Below the pieces are notes generated by a model, which was given only the letters and a program-made list of their open reading frames with translations, was not told the DNA's origin and made no database searches. From Oscillospiraceae bacterium (GTDB taxonomy: Bacteria > Bacillota > Clostridia > Oscillospirales > CAG-272): a stretch of 48,978 nt of DNA. The stretch spans positions 1 through 48,978 of the forward strand of contig SVTQ01000014.1 in the NCBI GenBank assembly GCA_015063695.1, written 5' to 3'. Both the position numbers and the translations under genes were made by a program. This document shows, piece by piece, positions 24,473 to 31,465 of the stretch (the stretch's first letter is position 1; each line of letters opens with the position of its first letter).

Positions 24473-25630
24473 ATGATAACAAAAGAGAAAAAAGAAAATA
24501 AAATAAACAGTAAAAGACGCAGAAAAAATTCGGTGAAGCGAGCTCTGACCGTCTTCTGCGTAACCGCCCTCTCGCTTCTTGTGGCGGCGGCGCTTACCTT
24601 TTACATAGTAATAGTACTGGGCGCATCCAAAACTCTTCAGGAGACGTGGATATGCAGTGCCATGCACACCTATACCCACCAGTATCTTGCAACGTGGTTC
24701 TTCTCCGATGAGAAGATAGCCGAGGTCCTTGCAAACAATATGGTTGACGACAGCGGCCATAATTCAGAGACTCCCGTTTTTCAGGAGGTTGCTCCCGATG
24801 CCCTTCCCGAGGGAGAGGGCGAGATACTTTCCGTTGACATGACAAGGCTCTATGAAGCAGAAGGCTACAGAGAGCTTTCCGAGGGCGTGTGGCTCAAGGA
24901 CGTGGAAGGAACCTCGGGTTATTCTCCCTGGGTCGGCTACGTAATGCTTATCGAAGACCCCACGAGAATAAGAATAGTAGATACTCCCGCACAGTTCGAC
25001 CACGGCTGGACCGTGATGCAGATGGTAGAAAGTGTCGGCGGTGTTGCGGGAATAAACGGCGGCGGCTTTAACGACGGCCCCAATTACGACTCCAACGGCG
25101 GTTCCCCGGCGGGAATTCTTATAGAAGAAGGAACGCTCATAAACCCTTCTATTGAGAGCGGCGGAGTATATAATCTTATCGGCTTTGACGGAATAGGTAA
25201 TTTTATACTCAAGCATACGACAGCGGCAGATGCCGTGAATATGGGAATTAAAAACGCGGTTTCCTTCTCTCCCTATATCGTTGTAAACGGAGAGGGAATG
25301 ATAAAGAACGGAACAGGCGGCTGGGGAATTTCCCCCAGAACGGGCATCGGTCAGCGTGCAAGCGGAGAGGTCATATTCGTAGTTATCGACGGAAGACAGG
25401 TCGGCTACAGTATCGGAAGCGACCTTGACGGCCTCCAGAGCATAATGCTTGAAGAGGGCTGTATCAACGGTGCCATGATGGACGGAGGAAGCTCCACGGC
25501 AATGGTTCACGGCGGAGAGTACATAAACCGCCCAAGCCTCGGCCACGAAAGATGGATAAATAACAGCTGGGTAGTAATGCCTATTGAAGAGGAAGCGGAA
25601 GAGAGTGAAGCTTCCGAAACGGCGGAATAA
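24473..25630 (+). CDS. Phosphodiester glycosidase family (NAGPA domain) protein, membrane anchored
   Basis: A 385-residue protein: a Lys/Arg-rich N-terminus, one membrane helix at about 25-47, and an extracellular NAGPA/DUF2233-type domain at about 130-370. Family pieces: VGYVMLIEDPTRIRIVDT, GGVAGINGGGFNDG, the SPRTGIGQRASGEVIFVVIDG core with conserved Arg-Thr, and MMDGGSSTAMVHGG near the C-terminus. A Glu/Ser-rich tail follows. Relatives cleave sugar phosphodiesters, for example N-acetylglucosamine-1-phosphodiesters in cell-wall or glycan material. The ATG at 24473 is chosen over 24434 because the hairpin lies between them. Confidence 0.85.
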   Translation: MITKEKKENKINSKRRRKNSVKRALTVFCVTALSLLVAAALTFYIVIVLGASKTLQETWICSAMHTYTHQYLATWFFSDEKIAEVLANNMVDDSGHNSETPVFQEVAPDALPEGEGEILSVDMTRLYEAEGYRELSEGVWLKDVEGTSGYSPWVGYVMLIEDPTRIRIVDTPAQFDHGWTVMQMVESVGGVAGINGGGFNDGPNYDSNGGSPAGILIEEGTLINPSIESGGVYNLIGFDGIGNFILKHTTAADAVNMGIKNAVSFSPYIVVNGEGMIKNGTGGWGISPRTGIGQRASGEVIFVVIDGRQVGYSIGSDLDGLQSIMLEEGCINGAMMDGGSSTAMVHGGEYINRPSLGHERWINNSWVVMPIEEEAEESEASETAE

Positions 25631-25642
25631 CGTAATAGAAAG

Positions 25643-25679
25643 AGCATCGGTTTTAGTTCTTGGAACCGATGCTTTTTCT
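25643..25679 (+). terminator. Rho-independent terminator after the NAGPA gene
   Basis: AGCATCGGTT (25643-25652) and AACCGATGCT (25664-25673), followed by TTTTTCTTT. Confidence 0.85.
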
Positions 25680-25698
25680 TTGATATGGGGGGATCATG

Positions 25699-25723
25699 GT
25701 AGGGGAGGACCTTGGTCCTCCCG
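25699..25723 (+). repeat. REP2 hairpin repeat
   Basis: GTAGGGGAGGACC, TT, GGTCCTCCCG: a 7-bp stem GAGGACC/GGTCCTC with the conserved GTAGGG start. Confidence 0.65.
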
Positions 25724-25798
25724 TTTCTGTACAAAAAATTTTATGTTTTTTATATAATATATGCGGCAATAAATACAAAAGAAATTGTCAAAAAAGTA

Positions 25799-25827
25799 TT
25801 GACAAATCGGATTTTTCTTGATAAACT
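25799..25827 (+). promoter_or_regulatory. Sigma-A promoter of the first GntR-ABC operon
   Basis: TTGACA at 25799-25804, a 17-nt spacer, and TAAACT at 25822-25827. Confidence 0.8.
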
Positions 25828-25831
25828 ACAG

Positions 25832-25854
25832 GTGTACTACAACACATAGTACAC
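25832..25854 (+). promoter_or_regulatory. GntR (YtrA-type) operator
   Basis: A perfect inverted repeat, GTGTACTA (25832-25839) and TAGTACAC (25847-25854), 5 bp after the -10 box, at the likely transcription start. It is the expected autoregulatory site of the GntR protein encoded next. Confidence 0.75.
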
Positions 25855-25865
25855 ATATTTTTGAC

Positions 25866-25954
25866 AAGGGGTCCTCAAGTTGTCGTAAGACGGCTTGGGG
25901 TTCTCGTGGCAAGGGGTCCTCAAGTTGTCGTAAGACGACTTGGGGTTCTCGTGG
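25866..25954 (+). repeat. Two tandem REP1 hairpins in the GntR leader
   Basis: Two units of 44 nt with a 45-nt period (25866-25909 and 25911-25954) differ at one base (cggctt versus cgactt). Each forms a stem CAAGTTGTC / GAC(G)GCTTG with a GTAA loop, flanked by GGGGTCCT and GGGGTTCTC. They end 14 nt before the GntR start codon and lie in the transcribed leader. Confidence 0.8.
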
Positions 25955-25968
25955 AAAGGGGGAAAAGG

Positions 25969-26352
25969 ATGTTTTCGGTAAATGCAATGTCGGGAGTACC
26001 GGTATACGAGCAGCTTGTAAATCAGGTTGAGACCTATATCGCCATGGGAATTCTTGAAGCGGGAAGTCAGCTTCCGTCGGTCAGAAGTCTGTCCGTTGCG
26101 CTTTCGGTAAATCCCAACACAGTTCAGAAAGCGTTTTCCGACCTTATTCAGCGCGGAATTGTGACTGCGGTTCCGGGAAAAGGGAACTTTGTTTCGGAAG
26201 ATGCGCTTTCAGCTATCAGAGAAAAGGGTAAGAAAAGACTTGCGGGTCTTTCTTCTTTGGTTCGCGAGCTTCGCCTTTTCGGTATTGAAAAAGAAGAGCT
26301 TATAAAAGTAATTGAAAAAGAATACAGTTTTGAAGGGGGAGATGACAAGTGA
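25969..26352 (+). CDS. GntR family transcriptional regulator, YtrA subfamily
   Basis: A 127-residue repressor. The winged-helix domain spans residues 10-77: YEQLVNQVETYIAMGIL, the recognition segment LPSVRSLSVALSVNPNTVQK, and a wing GIVTAVPGKGNFVS. A short dimerisation tail follows, and this small size marks the YtrA group, which usually controls its own ABC operon. The ATG at 25969 follows AAAGGGGGAA. A longer in-frame reading from a TTG at 25861 only translates the REP1 repeats and is rejected. Its stop overlaps the ABC ATPase start by 4 nt. Confidence 0.9.
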   Translation: MFSVNAMSGVPVYEQLVNQVETYIAMGILEAGSQLPSVRSLSVALSVNPNTVQKAFSDLIQRGIVTAVPGKGNFVSEDALSAIREKGKKRLAGLSSLVRELRLFGIEKEELIKVIEKEYSFEGGDDK

Positions 26353-27242
26353 TAAAATGTGAAGACCTCTGTAAGAATTTCGGAAAATTCAAAGCCCTTG
26401 AGAACGTAAGCTGTACCATTGAGGACGGCTGTATATACGGAATGGTGGGCTCCAACGGGGCAGGTAAATCCACCTTTCTGAGAATTCTCTCGGGTATCTA
26501 TAAAGCAGACGGCGGTTCTGCCCTTGTGGACGGTGCGCCTATCTGGGAAAATCCTTCTGTAAAAAGTAACATTGCCTTTGTTCCCGATGAGCTTTATTTT
26601 TTAAACAGCGCATCAATGAACAGAATGGCAAAAATGTACAGAGACTTGTTCAAAGGCTTTGACAGGGCGCGCTTCGAGGAGCTGACCAAGGAATTCGGCC
26701 TTGATCCCACAAAGAGCCTCAACACCTTCTCAAAGGGTATGAGACGTCAGGCGATGACCATTCTCGCCCTCAGCGCAAGACCTAAGTACATATTCTTTGA
26801 CGAGACCTTTGACGGTCTTGACCCCGTAATGAGAAATTACGTAAAGAGCCTTATCTGCAGTGACGTTATCGACCGCGGTGCAACGGCGATAATCACCTCC
26901 CATTCTCTCCGCGAGCTTGAGGACACCTGCGACCAGCTTGCTCTTCTTCATAAAGGCGGTCTTGTTCTTGAAAGCGACGTGCAGAACCTTAAAACGGCGC
27001 GCTTCAAAATTCAGGTTGCCTTCAGAGAGGATTTCACAGAAGAACTTTTCGAAGGAATTCCCATCGTCCGTTTTACAAAAAGCGGCTCCGTTGCAAGCAT
27101 GATAGTAAAGGGCGACAGAGAAGAGGTAGTTGCAAGGCTCTCTGCCATGAACCCCGTTCTCCTTGACGTGCTTCCGCTTACTCTCGAGGAAGTTTTCACC
27201 TACGAGATGGAAGCCCTCGGCTATACCTTCAACCTTGAGTAA
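26349..27242 (+). CDS. ABC transporter ATP-binding protein
   Basis: A 297-residue ATPase: Walker A GSNGAGKST (34-42), signature-like FSKGMRRQ, Walker B YIFFDETFDGLDP, H-loop TSHSLRELED, and a C-terminal extension of about 80 residues as in drug/peptide-type exporters. The start is GTG, overlapping the GntR stop, so it is translationally coupled. It pairs with the large permease downstream. Substrate unknown; YtrA-linked transporters often respond to cell-wall antibiotics. Confidence 0.93.
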   Translation: MIKCEDLCKNFGKFKALENVSCTIEDGCIYGMVGSNGAGKSTFLRILSGIYKADGGSALVDGAPIWENPSVKSNIAFVPDELYFLNSASMNRMAKMYRDLFKGFDRARFEELTKEFGLDPTKSLNTFSKGMRRQAMTILALSARPKYIFFDETFDGLDPVMRNYVKSLICSDVIDRGATAIITSHSLRELEDTCDQLALLHKGGLVLESDVQNLKTARFKIQVAFREDFTEELFEGIPIVRFTKSGSVASMIVKGDREEVVARLSAMNPVLLDVLPLTLEEVFTYEMEALGYTFNLE

Positions 27243-27253
27243 GGAGGGATAAA

Positions 27254-29326
27254 ATGAAAAACAGAAAATATTTCAGCCTCGGCGTTTATAAAGAAATGCT
27301 CCGTCAGCTGAGCGTTGCCGGCGTTATCGGTCTTGCAATAGCTTTGATAATTGCGGTAAGCCCCGTGCTGTCTACATATACCGACGGCAATCCCCGTATA
27401 ATGACAATTTCCGAGGTGTGTGCGGCAACCAAGGTCATCTGCGATATTGCCGCTCCTCTCCTGGCGTTTCTTGCCTTCAGCTACGGTAACAAAAGAAAGA
27501 ATTCGGACTTTTTCCACTCTCTTCCCTATACGAGAGAATGCGTATATCTCAGTATCTACGGAGCGGTAATGACGTGGATTTTGATAATTGCCGCAGCGTC
27601 AATGACGGTGTCCGTTATATCCCGCTGCTTATTCCCCGATGAATATATAATCATTTTCGCACAGCTTCCCGTCGCTTTTCTGAGTGTCATATCCTCTGCA
27701 ATGCTTGCGGTCTCTGCAGTTGCCCTTGCGGCATCCCTTACGGGAACGGCTCTTATGACAGTGGTTGTATCGGGTATCATTCTTGTTGTGCCCGGCGCAG
27801 TTTCGGGAATGCTTGCCGAGGGAGTAGCCTCAAGGCTTCCCATTCTTGCCGACGGTTATCTTGGAATAAGTGCACCTCAGCAGTATAATCTTTACTACGG
27901 AAGCCTCGGATATTTAGTGGGTAATTCCGATATTAGAGGACTTGTCCCCGTAGCTTACACACTGGGCGTTGCCGTTCTTTACGGCATCCTTGCATGTGTA
28001 GCTTTCAAAAAGAGAAAGAGCGAGACTTCGCACAATTCTTCCGTATCCTCTCTTTGGCAAAATATCTTCCGTATAGCGTTTATAATCCCGTTTATCATGT
28101 TCCCCATAATGGATATTGTAAACGATGATTTTGAAGCTGCGCATCTTCTTTGGTGGCTCTTCTGCATCGTTGCATATTTTGCCTTTGAGCTCATCACCAC
28201 AAAGAAGTGGAAAAACCTTCTGAGGGCAATTCCCGGGCTCTTTATTGCGGTTTGTATATGCGTGCTTTGCACTTTTGCCGTAATCGTATTTGCAAATAAG
28301 GCAGAAAGCTTTGCTCCCGAAGCTTCGGAAATTGAAAGCGTACGTATAGTAGGAGATACAAACAGCATCTCCCGCTACAGTAACTCACAGCTTGATTACT
28401 TTGACTATGCAATAAATAAGGCTTCAAAGGTGAAGCTCACCGATGAAAAGGCAAAAGAGATAATTTCAAGGTCCATAGCAGATACCAAGAAAAGACATGC
28501 AGGCTACGGTGATTATGACGTAGAGTATAAAAACCTTATGGTTGCCGTAAAGGCAGGCGGAGGGGAAAAATACAGATGGATATTTGTGCGTGAAGAGGAC
28601 TATGAAGCCCTTGTTGATATCCTCGGCGCAAACGAAGAATACAGAACGGCCTTTATGACTTATCCCGAGGTGTCTGTAGGTGTTTCAAACAATCATTATT
28701 CCTACAATTACGGCAGTACAAGGGTTGATGACGTTGTTCTTGATACACTTGCAGAAGAAATGGCAGGACTTGACTTCGGAAAATGGTTCAGATACCTTGA
28801 GGATGGTTACGGTTATAACGACGAGATAGTTATCGTAACCAAAGAGGGAATAAACTCAAGGGCGGTAGTCGTTCCTTTAAAGGCACACATTCTTCCCGAG
28901 ACCTTCTATCTCATAAAGACCAAAAATCTTGACAGTCAGTTTAACCGCGATGAATGTGCTGACGTCTTTGAAGAGATAGAAAGGGTAAAGGGCGGAAACA
29001 CAAAGGATATGGCCTATGAAAGCCGTTCCTATGAAGTGTCGGCGCAGGCGTATATCAAGACCGAAGACGGAGTTGTAAACGTTGGAAAGAGTTGGTTCGG
29101 AATTGCGTATATCCTTGAAGAAAACGATCTTGAAGACTTTTTCGACAAGGATTTTGAGAGCCTTTCAAAAATGATATCAAAAACAAGGAACAAGGATCTT
29201 GATCTTGAGTCCTTTGTGGAGGTAAGCTATACCGTTTCCGATAAGTATGAGCTCCATGATTCGGTGACTGCGTATTATTCTATCCCCGAGGAATACGTTG
29301 AAGATTTTCTTGATTGGCAGAGTTAA
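27254..29326 (+). CDS. ABC-2-like multi-span permease with large C-terminal soluble domain
   Basis: A 690-residue membrane protein. Hydrophobic helices lie at about 20-45, 58-76, 95-120, 131-155, 160-185, 230-250, and another group at about 275-370. A roughly 320-residue hydrophilic C-terminal domain follows, containing VRIVGDTNSISRYSNSQLD. It is the membrane partner of the ATPase 11 nt upstream. AAGGAGG sets the ATG. The C-terminal part, presumably outside the cell after the last helix, might be a sensor or substrate-binding region. No characterised homologue recognised. Confidence 0.8.
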   Translation: MKNRKYFSLGVYKEMLRQLSVAGVIGLAIALIIAVSPVLSTYTDGNPRIMTISEVCAATKVICDIAAPLLAFLAFSYGNKRKNSDFFHSLPYTRECVYLSIYGAVMTWILIIAAASMTVSVISRCLFPDEYIIIFAQLPVAFLSVISSAMLAVSAVALAASLTGTALMTVVVSGIILVVPGAVSGMLAEGVASRLPILADGYLGISAPQQYNLYYGSLGYLVGNSDIRGLVPVAYTLGVAVLYGILACVAFKKRKSETSHNSSVSSLWQNIFRIAFIIPFIMFPIMDIVNDDFEAAHLLWWLFCIVAYFAFELITTKKWKNLLRAIPGLFIAVCICVLCTFAVIVFANKAESFAPEASEIESVRIVGDTNSISRYSNSQLDYFDYAINKASKVKLTDEKAKEIISRSIADTKKRHAGYGDYDVEYKNLMVAVKAGGGEKYRWIFVREEDYEALVDILGANEEYRTAFMTYPEVSVGVSNNHYSYNYGSTRVDDVVLDTLAEEMAGLDFGKWFRYLEDGYGYNDEIVIVTKEGINSRAVVVPLKAHILPETFYLIKTKNLDSQFNRDECADVFEEIERVKGGNTKDMAYESRSYEVSAQAYIKTEDGVVNVGKSWFGIAYILEENDLEDFFDKDFESLSKMISKTRNKDLDLESFVEVSYTVSDKYELHDSVTAYYSIPEEYVEDFLDWQS

Positions 29327-29361
29327 AGTTTGTATTAATTGTAAATTTTAAGAACAAACTA

Positions 29362-29390
29362 TTGTAATCGGGCACCTTTTAACCTAAAAT
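29362..29390 (+). promoter_or_regulatory. Probable promoter for the 196-residue membrane protein gene
   Basis: TTGTAA at 29362-29367, a 17-nt spacer, and TAAAAT at 29385-29390. A second TATAAT at 29404 has no good -35. Confidence 0.5.
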
Positions 29391-29445
29391 AAACTTGTTG
29401 TATTATAATATTAAATGAACAAACGTATTTCGTCAGAGGTGTCCG

Positions 29446-30036
29446 ATGAAGCTTAAAGAATTTCTGAAAGAGAATAAAAAGACTATACTCAGTCTTTTTG
29501 TCAATCAGTTCGGGGCAATAGTTTTCGCCCTTATGCTCTCCCTTGCAATAGTTCACGTAACGAATAAGCTTGTAATAACTCTTTGCTGTATTCTTGCGAT
29601 CTTCTTCTATCTCTACCTTGTGTACCTTCTCATGTGGGAGAGGGGCGCAAAGGACAGAATAAGAGTTGACGGCAGAAGACTGGAGCCTTGTCCCCATAAA
29701 GGGCTTAAAATAGGCCTTGCGGCAGCTTTCCCCATGGTGCTCCTTCTTGCGCTTTTCGCGCTGGCTATCGGAATATACGGGATTACCGCATCGGACTTGT
29801 TCCTCAACGTTTCGGGAGCTCTTCGAATGATAGTTATGCTTCTTGAGTCTATGTACCTTCCCATTCTTCAGATGGTGGTACCCGGTACACCCGAAACGGC
29901 TGTCGAGATAATTATCAATATCGTTCTTCTGCTTGTATTCAATATTCCCGCAGTCGTTGCAACGTGGCTTTCCTATTACCTCGGTTATCACGGAAAGCTT
30001 ATGTCGAGAGCATATAAGAATCCCAAAAGAGATTAA
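29446..30036 (+). CDS. Hypothetical polytopic membrane protein
   Basis: A 196-residue protein with four or five hydrophobic helices (about 15-40, 43-65, 88-112, 125-142 and 150-178). The loop between helices 2 and 3 is basic (MWERGAKDRIRVDGRRLEPC), placing it inside the cell. I recognise no family. The ATG follows an AGAGGTG site. It is monocistronic and ends six nt before the first copy of the duplicated terminator around the structured element. Confidence 0.8.
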   Translation: MKLKEFLKENKKTILSLFVNQFGAIVFALMLSLAIVHVTNKLVITLCCILAIFFYLYLVYLLMWERGAKDRIRVDGRRLEPCPHKGLKIGLAAAFPMVLLLALFALAIGIYGITASDLFLNVSGALRMIVMLLESMYLPILQMVVPGTPETAVEIIINIVLLLVFNIPAVVATWLSYYLGYHGKLMSRAYKNPKRD

Positions 30037-30042
30037 ATACAA

Positions 30043-30325
30043 AAGGCTCACCGAAAAGGTGAGCCTTCAGACCGAAGACAAACTTGGTATAACGCAGATG
30101 TGAGAAGAAAAGATTCTTCAAAACAATTATTTTTTGATGAAATCATCTGACATGGAAAAGGCGGGCAAAATGCCCGCCACATCTGCTTTTGGCGAGTTTT
30201 TCCCTCTACCATAGGCAACTATGCCTACGAGGAAAAAATCGCCAAATCTACCTGCGTTTCTCTCAGTCTGATCCAGAGTGCAGACTTTGTCTGCACTCTG
30301 AAGGCTCACCGAAAAGGTGAGCCTT
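30043..30325 (+). mobile_element. Structured 233-nt element A between duplicated terminator hairpins
   Basis: A 25-nt sequence made of AAGGCTCACC, loop GAAAA, GGTGAGCCTT occurs identically at 30043-30067 and 30301-30325. Between them lies a 233-nt insert (30068-30300). Its 5' block (CAGACCGAAGACAAA...) and 3' block are nearly identical to the inverted copy at 34420-34651. Only the middle about 57 nt and the stems differ. Paired parts: GCAGATGTG/CACATCTGC, GGCGGGC/GCCCGCC, TAGGCA/TGCCTA, and AGAGTGCAGAC/GTCTGCACTCT with loop AAA. Imperfect terminal inverted repeats share CAGA--G-AGACAAA. There is no coding capacity. Confidence 0.8.
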
Positions 30326-30331
30326 AAATTT

Positions 30332-30748
30332 TTATTCTTCCTTAGCAGGAATATCCTCTCCGTCGCCGAAGTCAAAGAAGTTTCCGTTTATTGTGAGAAG
30401 GAGACCGTACTGATTTTCCCTAATTCTTTCAAAAGTTTCTTTTGAAATGTTGAATTCTTTTGTTTCGCCTGCATCGGTCAGAAAGGTAACTGTAAAGACG
30501 GTGTGATAGGTCGGGGTCTGATGCGTTCCCGAGTAATATCCGCCAACTTCCTTTGAAAGAACACGCGCTCTTACGGCAGTCGGCTCTGCTTCAAATTCAG
30601 CGCCGTTGTCAAGCTCCTCAAGTATCTCGTCGTTAATCTCCTTTGCTTCACGGGAGGCTTTTATAAACACTCTGATTAAAAATGCAATCAGGGCAACTAA
30701 AAGTATAACGGGAATAAGTGCACCTGAAAGAACACCTGTATTTTCCAT
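30332..30748 (-). CDS. DUF2500-type membrane-anchored protein
   Basis: A 138-residue protein with one N-terminal membrane helix (about 10-30, PVILLVALIAFLIRVFI) and a small beta-rich domain: AVRARVLSKE, YHTVFTVTFLTDAGETKEFNIS, ENQYGLLLTINGNFFDFG. The pattern of a G-L-L-x-x-x-G turn before the end is that of DUF2500 proteins, whose role is unknown. It lies downstream of rplS on the same strand, 77 nt apart, but beyond a terminator. Its own terminator is the right copy of the duplicated hairpin. Confidence 0.7.
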   Translation of the reverse strand: MENTGVLSGALIPVILLVALIAFLIRVFIKASREAKEINDEILEELDNGAEFEAEPTAVRARVLSKEVGGYYSGTHQTPTYHTVFTVTFLTDAGETKEFNISKETFERIRENQYGLLLTINGNFFDFGDGEDIPAKEE

Positions 30749-30780
30749 TTGTCTGTTTCCTTTCTTTTTTAAGTTAACAC

Positions 30781-30810
30781 AAAAAAGACTCCCGAGAGGA
30801 AGTCTTTTTC
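30781..30810 (-). terminator. Rho-independent terminator after rplS
   Basis: On the minus strand: AAAAAGACT, a loop of about 11 nt, AGTCTTTTTT. Confidence 0.75.
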
Positions 30811-30825
30811 ATGATGTAAGATAAA

Positions 30826-31170
30826 TTACATAAGTTCCTTAACTTTTGCACTCTTACCAACTCTGTCTCTGAGGTAGTAAAGCTTAGCTCTTCTAACCTT
30901 ACCGCGTCTTACAACTTCAAGCTTTGCAACGTGGGGAGAGTGGAGAGGGAAGGTCTTTTCAACACCGCAACCGTAAGCAACACGACGAACTGTGAAAGTT
31001 TCGGAAATGCCGCCACCGTGCTTTGCGATAACTGTACCTTCAAAAAGCTGAATTCTTTCACGTGTACCTTCTTTGATAAGGTTGTGAACTCTGACAGTGT
31101 CACCGATCTCAAAAGGTGTAACCTCTGTCTTTAACTGCTCATTAACAAAAGCGTCGATCTTTGCGTTCAT
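30826..31170 (-). CDS. rplS: 50S ribosomal protein L19
   Basis: A 114-residue ribosomal protein located at the 30S-50S interface. The full family pattern is present: [53 protein letters not shown], and the basic C-terminus [21 protein letters not shown]. Length is normal. AAGGAGG precedes the ATG. In many Firmicutes rplS follows trmD; here it stands alone behind its own consensus-like promoter. Confidence 0.97.
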   Translation of the reverse strand: MNAKIDAFVNEQLKTEVTPFEIGDTVRVHNLIKEGTRERIQLFEGTVIAKHGGGISETFTVRRVAYGCGVEKTFPLHSPHVAKLEVVRRGKVRRAKLYYLRDRVGKSAKVKELM

Positions 31171-31252
31171 AATTCGACTCCTCCTTAAAAATCATAGAGC
31201 ATTCATGCTGAGCCGCAGCGGACTGCTCCGTTTTAGTGTGAAAATCACACGC
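31171..31252 (-). promoter_or_regulatory. rplS leader, possible L19 autoregulatory element
   Basis: The roughly 80-nt leader between the promoter and rplS is GC-rich in its middle and can fold: GAGCAGTCCGCTGCGGCTC and the small GCATGAATGC hairpin, with the Shine-Dalgarno 20 nt further on. Firmicutes rplS genes are known to carry an L19-binding leader. I cannot confirm a match to that motif by eye. Confidence 0.45.
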
Positions 31253-31258
31253 CTAAGA

Positions 31259-31287
31259 ATTATAGCATATTATAAAAACAATTGCAA
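31259..31287 (-). promoter_or_regulatory. Sigma-A promoter for rplS
   Basis: On the minus strand: TTGCAA (31287-31282), a 17-nt spacer, and TATAAT (31264-31259). Confidence 0.8.
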
Positions 31288-31388
31288 TAGTTTTTGTGCA
31301 TTTTTTTGAAAAAACGGGACTTTTTTCAGTTTTTGCTTAAAAGATAGCTCTTTGTTTTTTCGCCTGTACGCAAAAATGCCGAAAACTC

Positions 31389-31417
31389 TTGAATTCGTGA
31401 CCCTTTTATGTTACCAT
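31389..31417 (+). promoter_or_regulatory. Possible promoter and palindrome upstream of the fucosidase
   Basis: TTGAAT at 31389-31394, a 17-nt spacer, and TACCAT at 31412-31417. The -10 box is the left arm of TTACCA-7-TGGTAA (31411-31429), which could be an operator. The stretch 31288-31388 holds nothing else I can name. Confidence 0.4.
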
Positions 31418-31465
31418 TTAATTTGGTAATTTAACAAAAGAAACTATGTTTTACGGAGAAAAACT

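Noticed and set aside
24764..25546. 260-codon minus-strand frame opposite the NAGPA-domain gene
   Set aside because: Antisense shadow; the plus-strand frame has clear family motifs.
25861..25968. 36-codon N-terminal extension of the GntR gene from a TTG
   Set aside because: It only translates the two REP1 repeats and overlaps the expected leader; a good ribosome site marks the ATG at 25969.
29359..30051. 230-codon minus-strand frame opposite the 196-residue membrane protein
   Set aside because: The plus-strand frame has membrane-helix periodicity, a promoter and a ribosome site; the minus frame has none.
30127..30375. 82-codon minus-strand frame crossing the structured element and the DUF2500 gene end
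   Set aside because: It is not preserved in the second copy of the element and it runs into another gene; the element looks non-coding.
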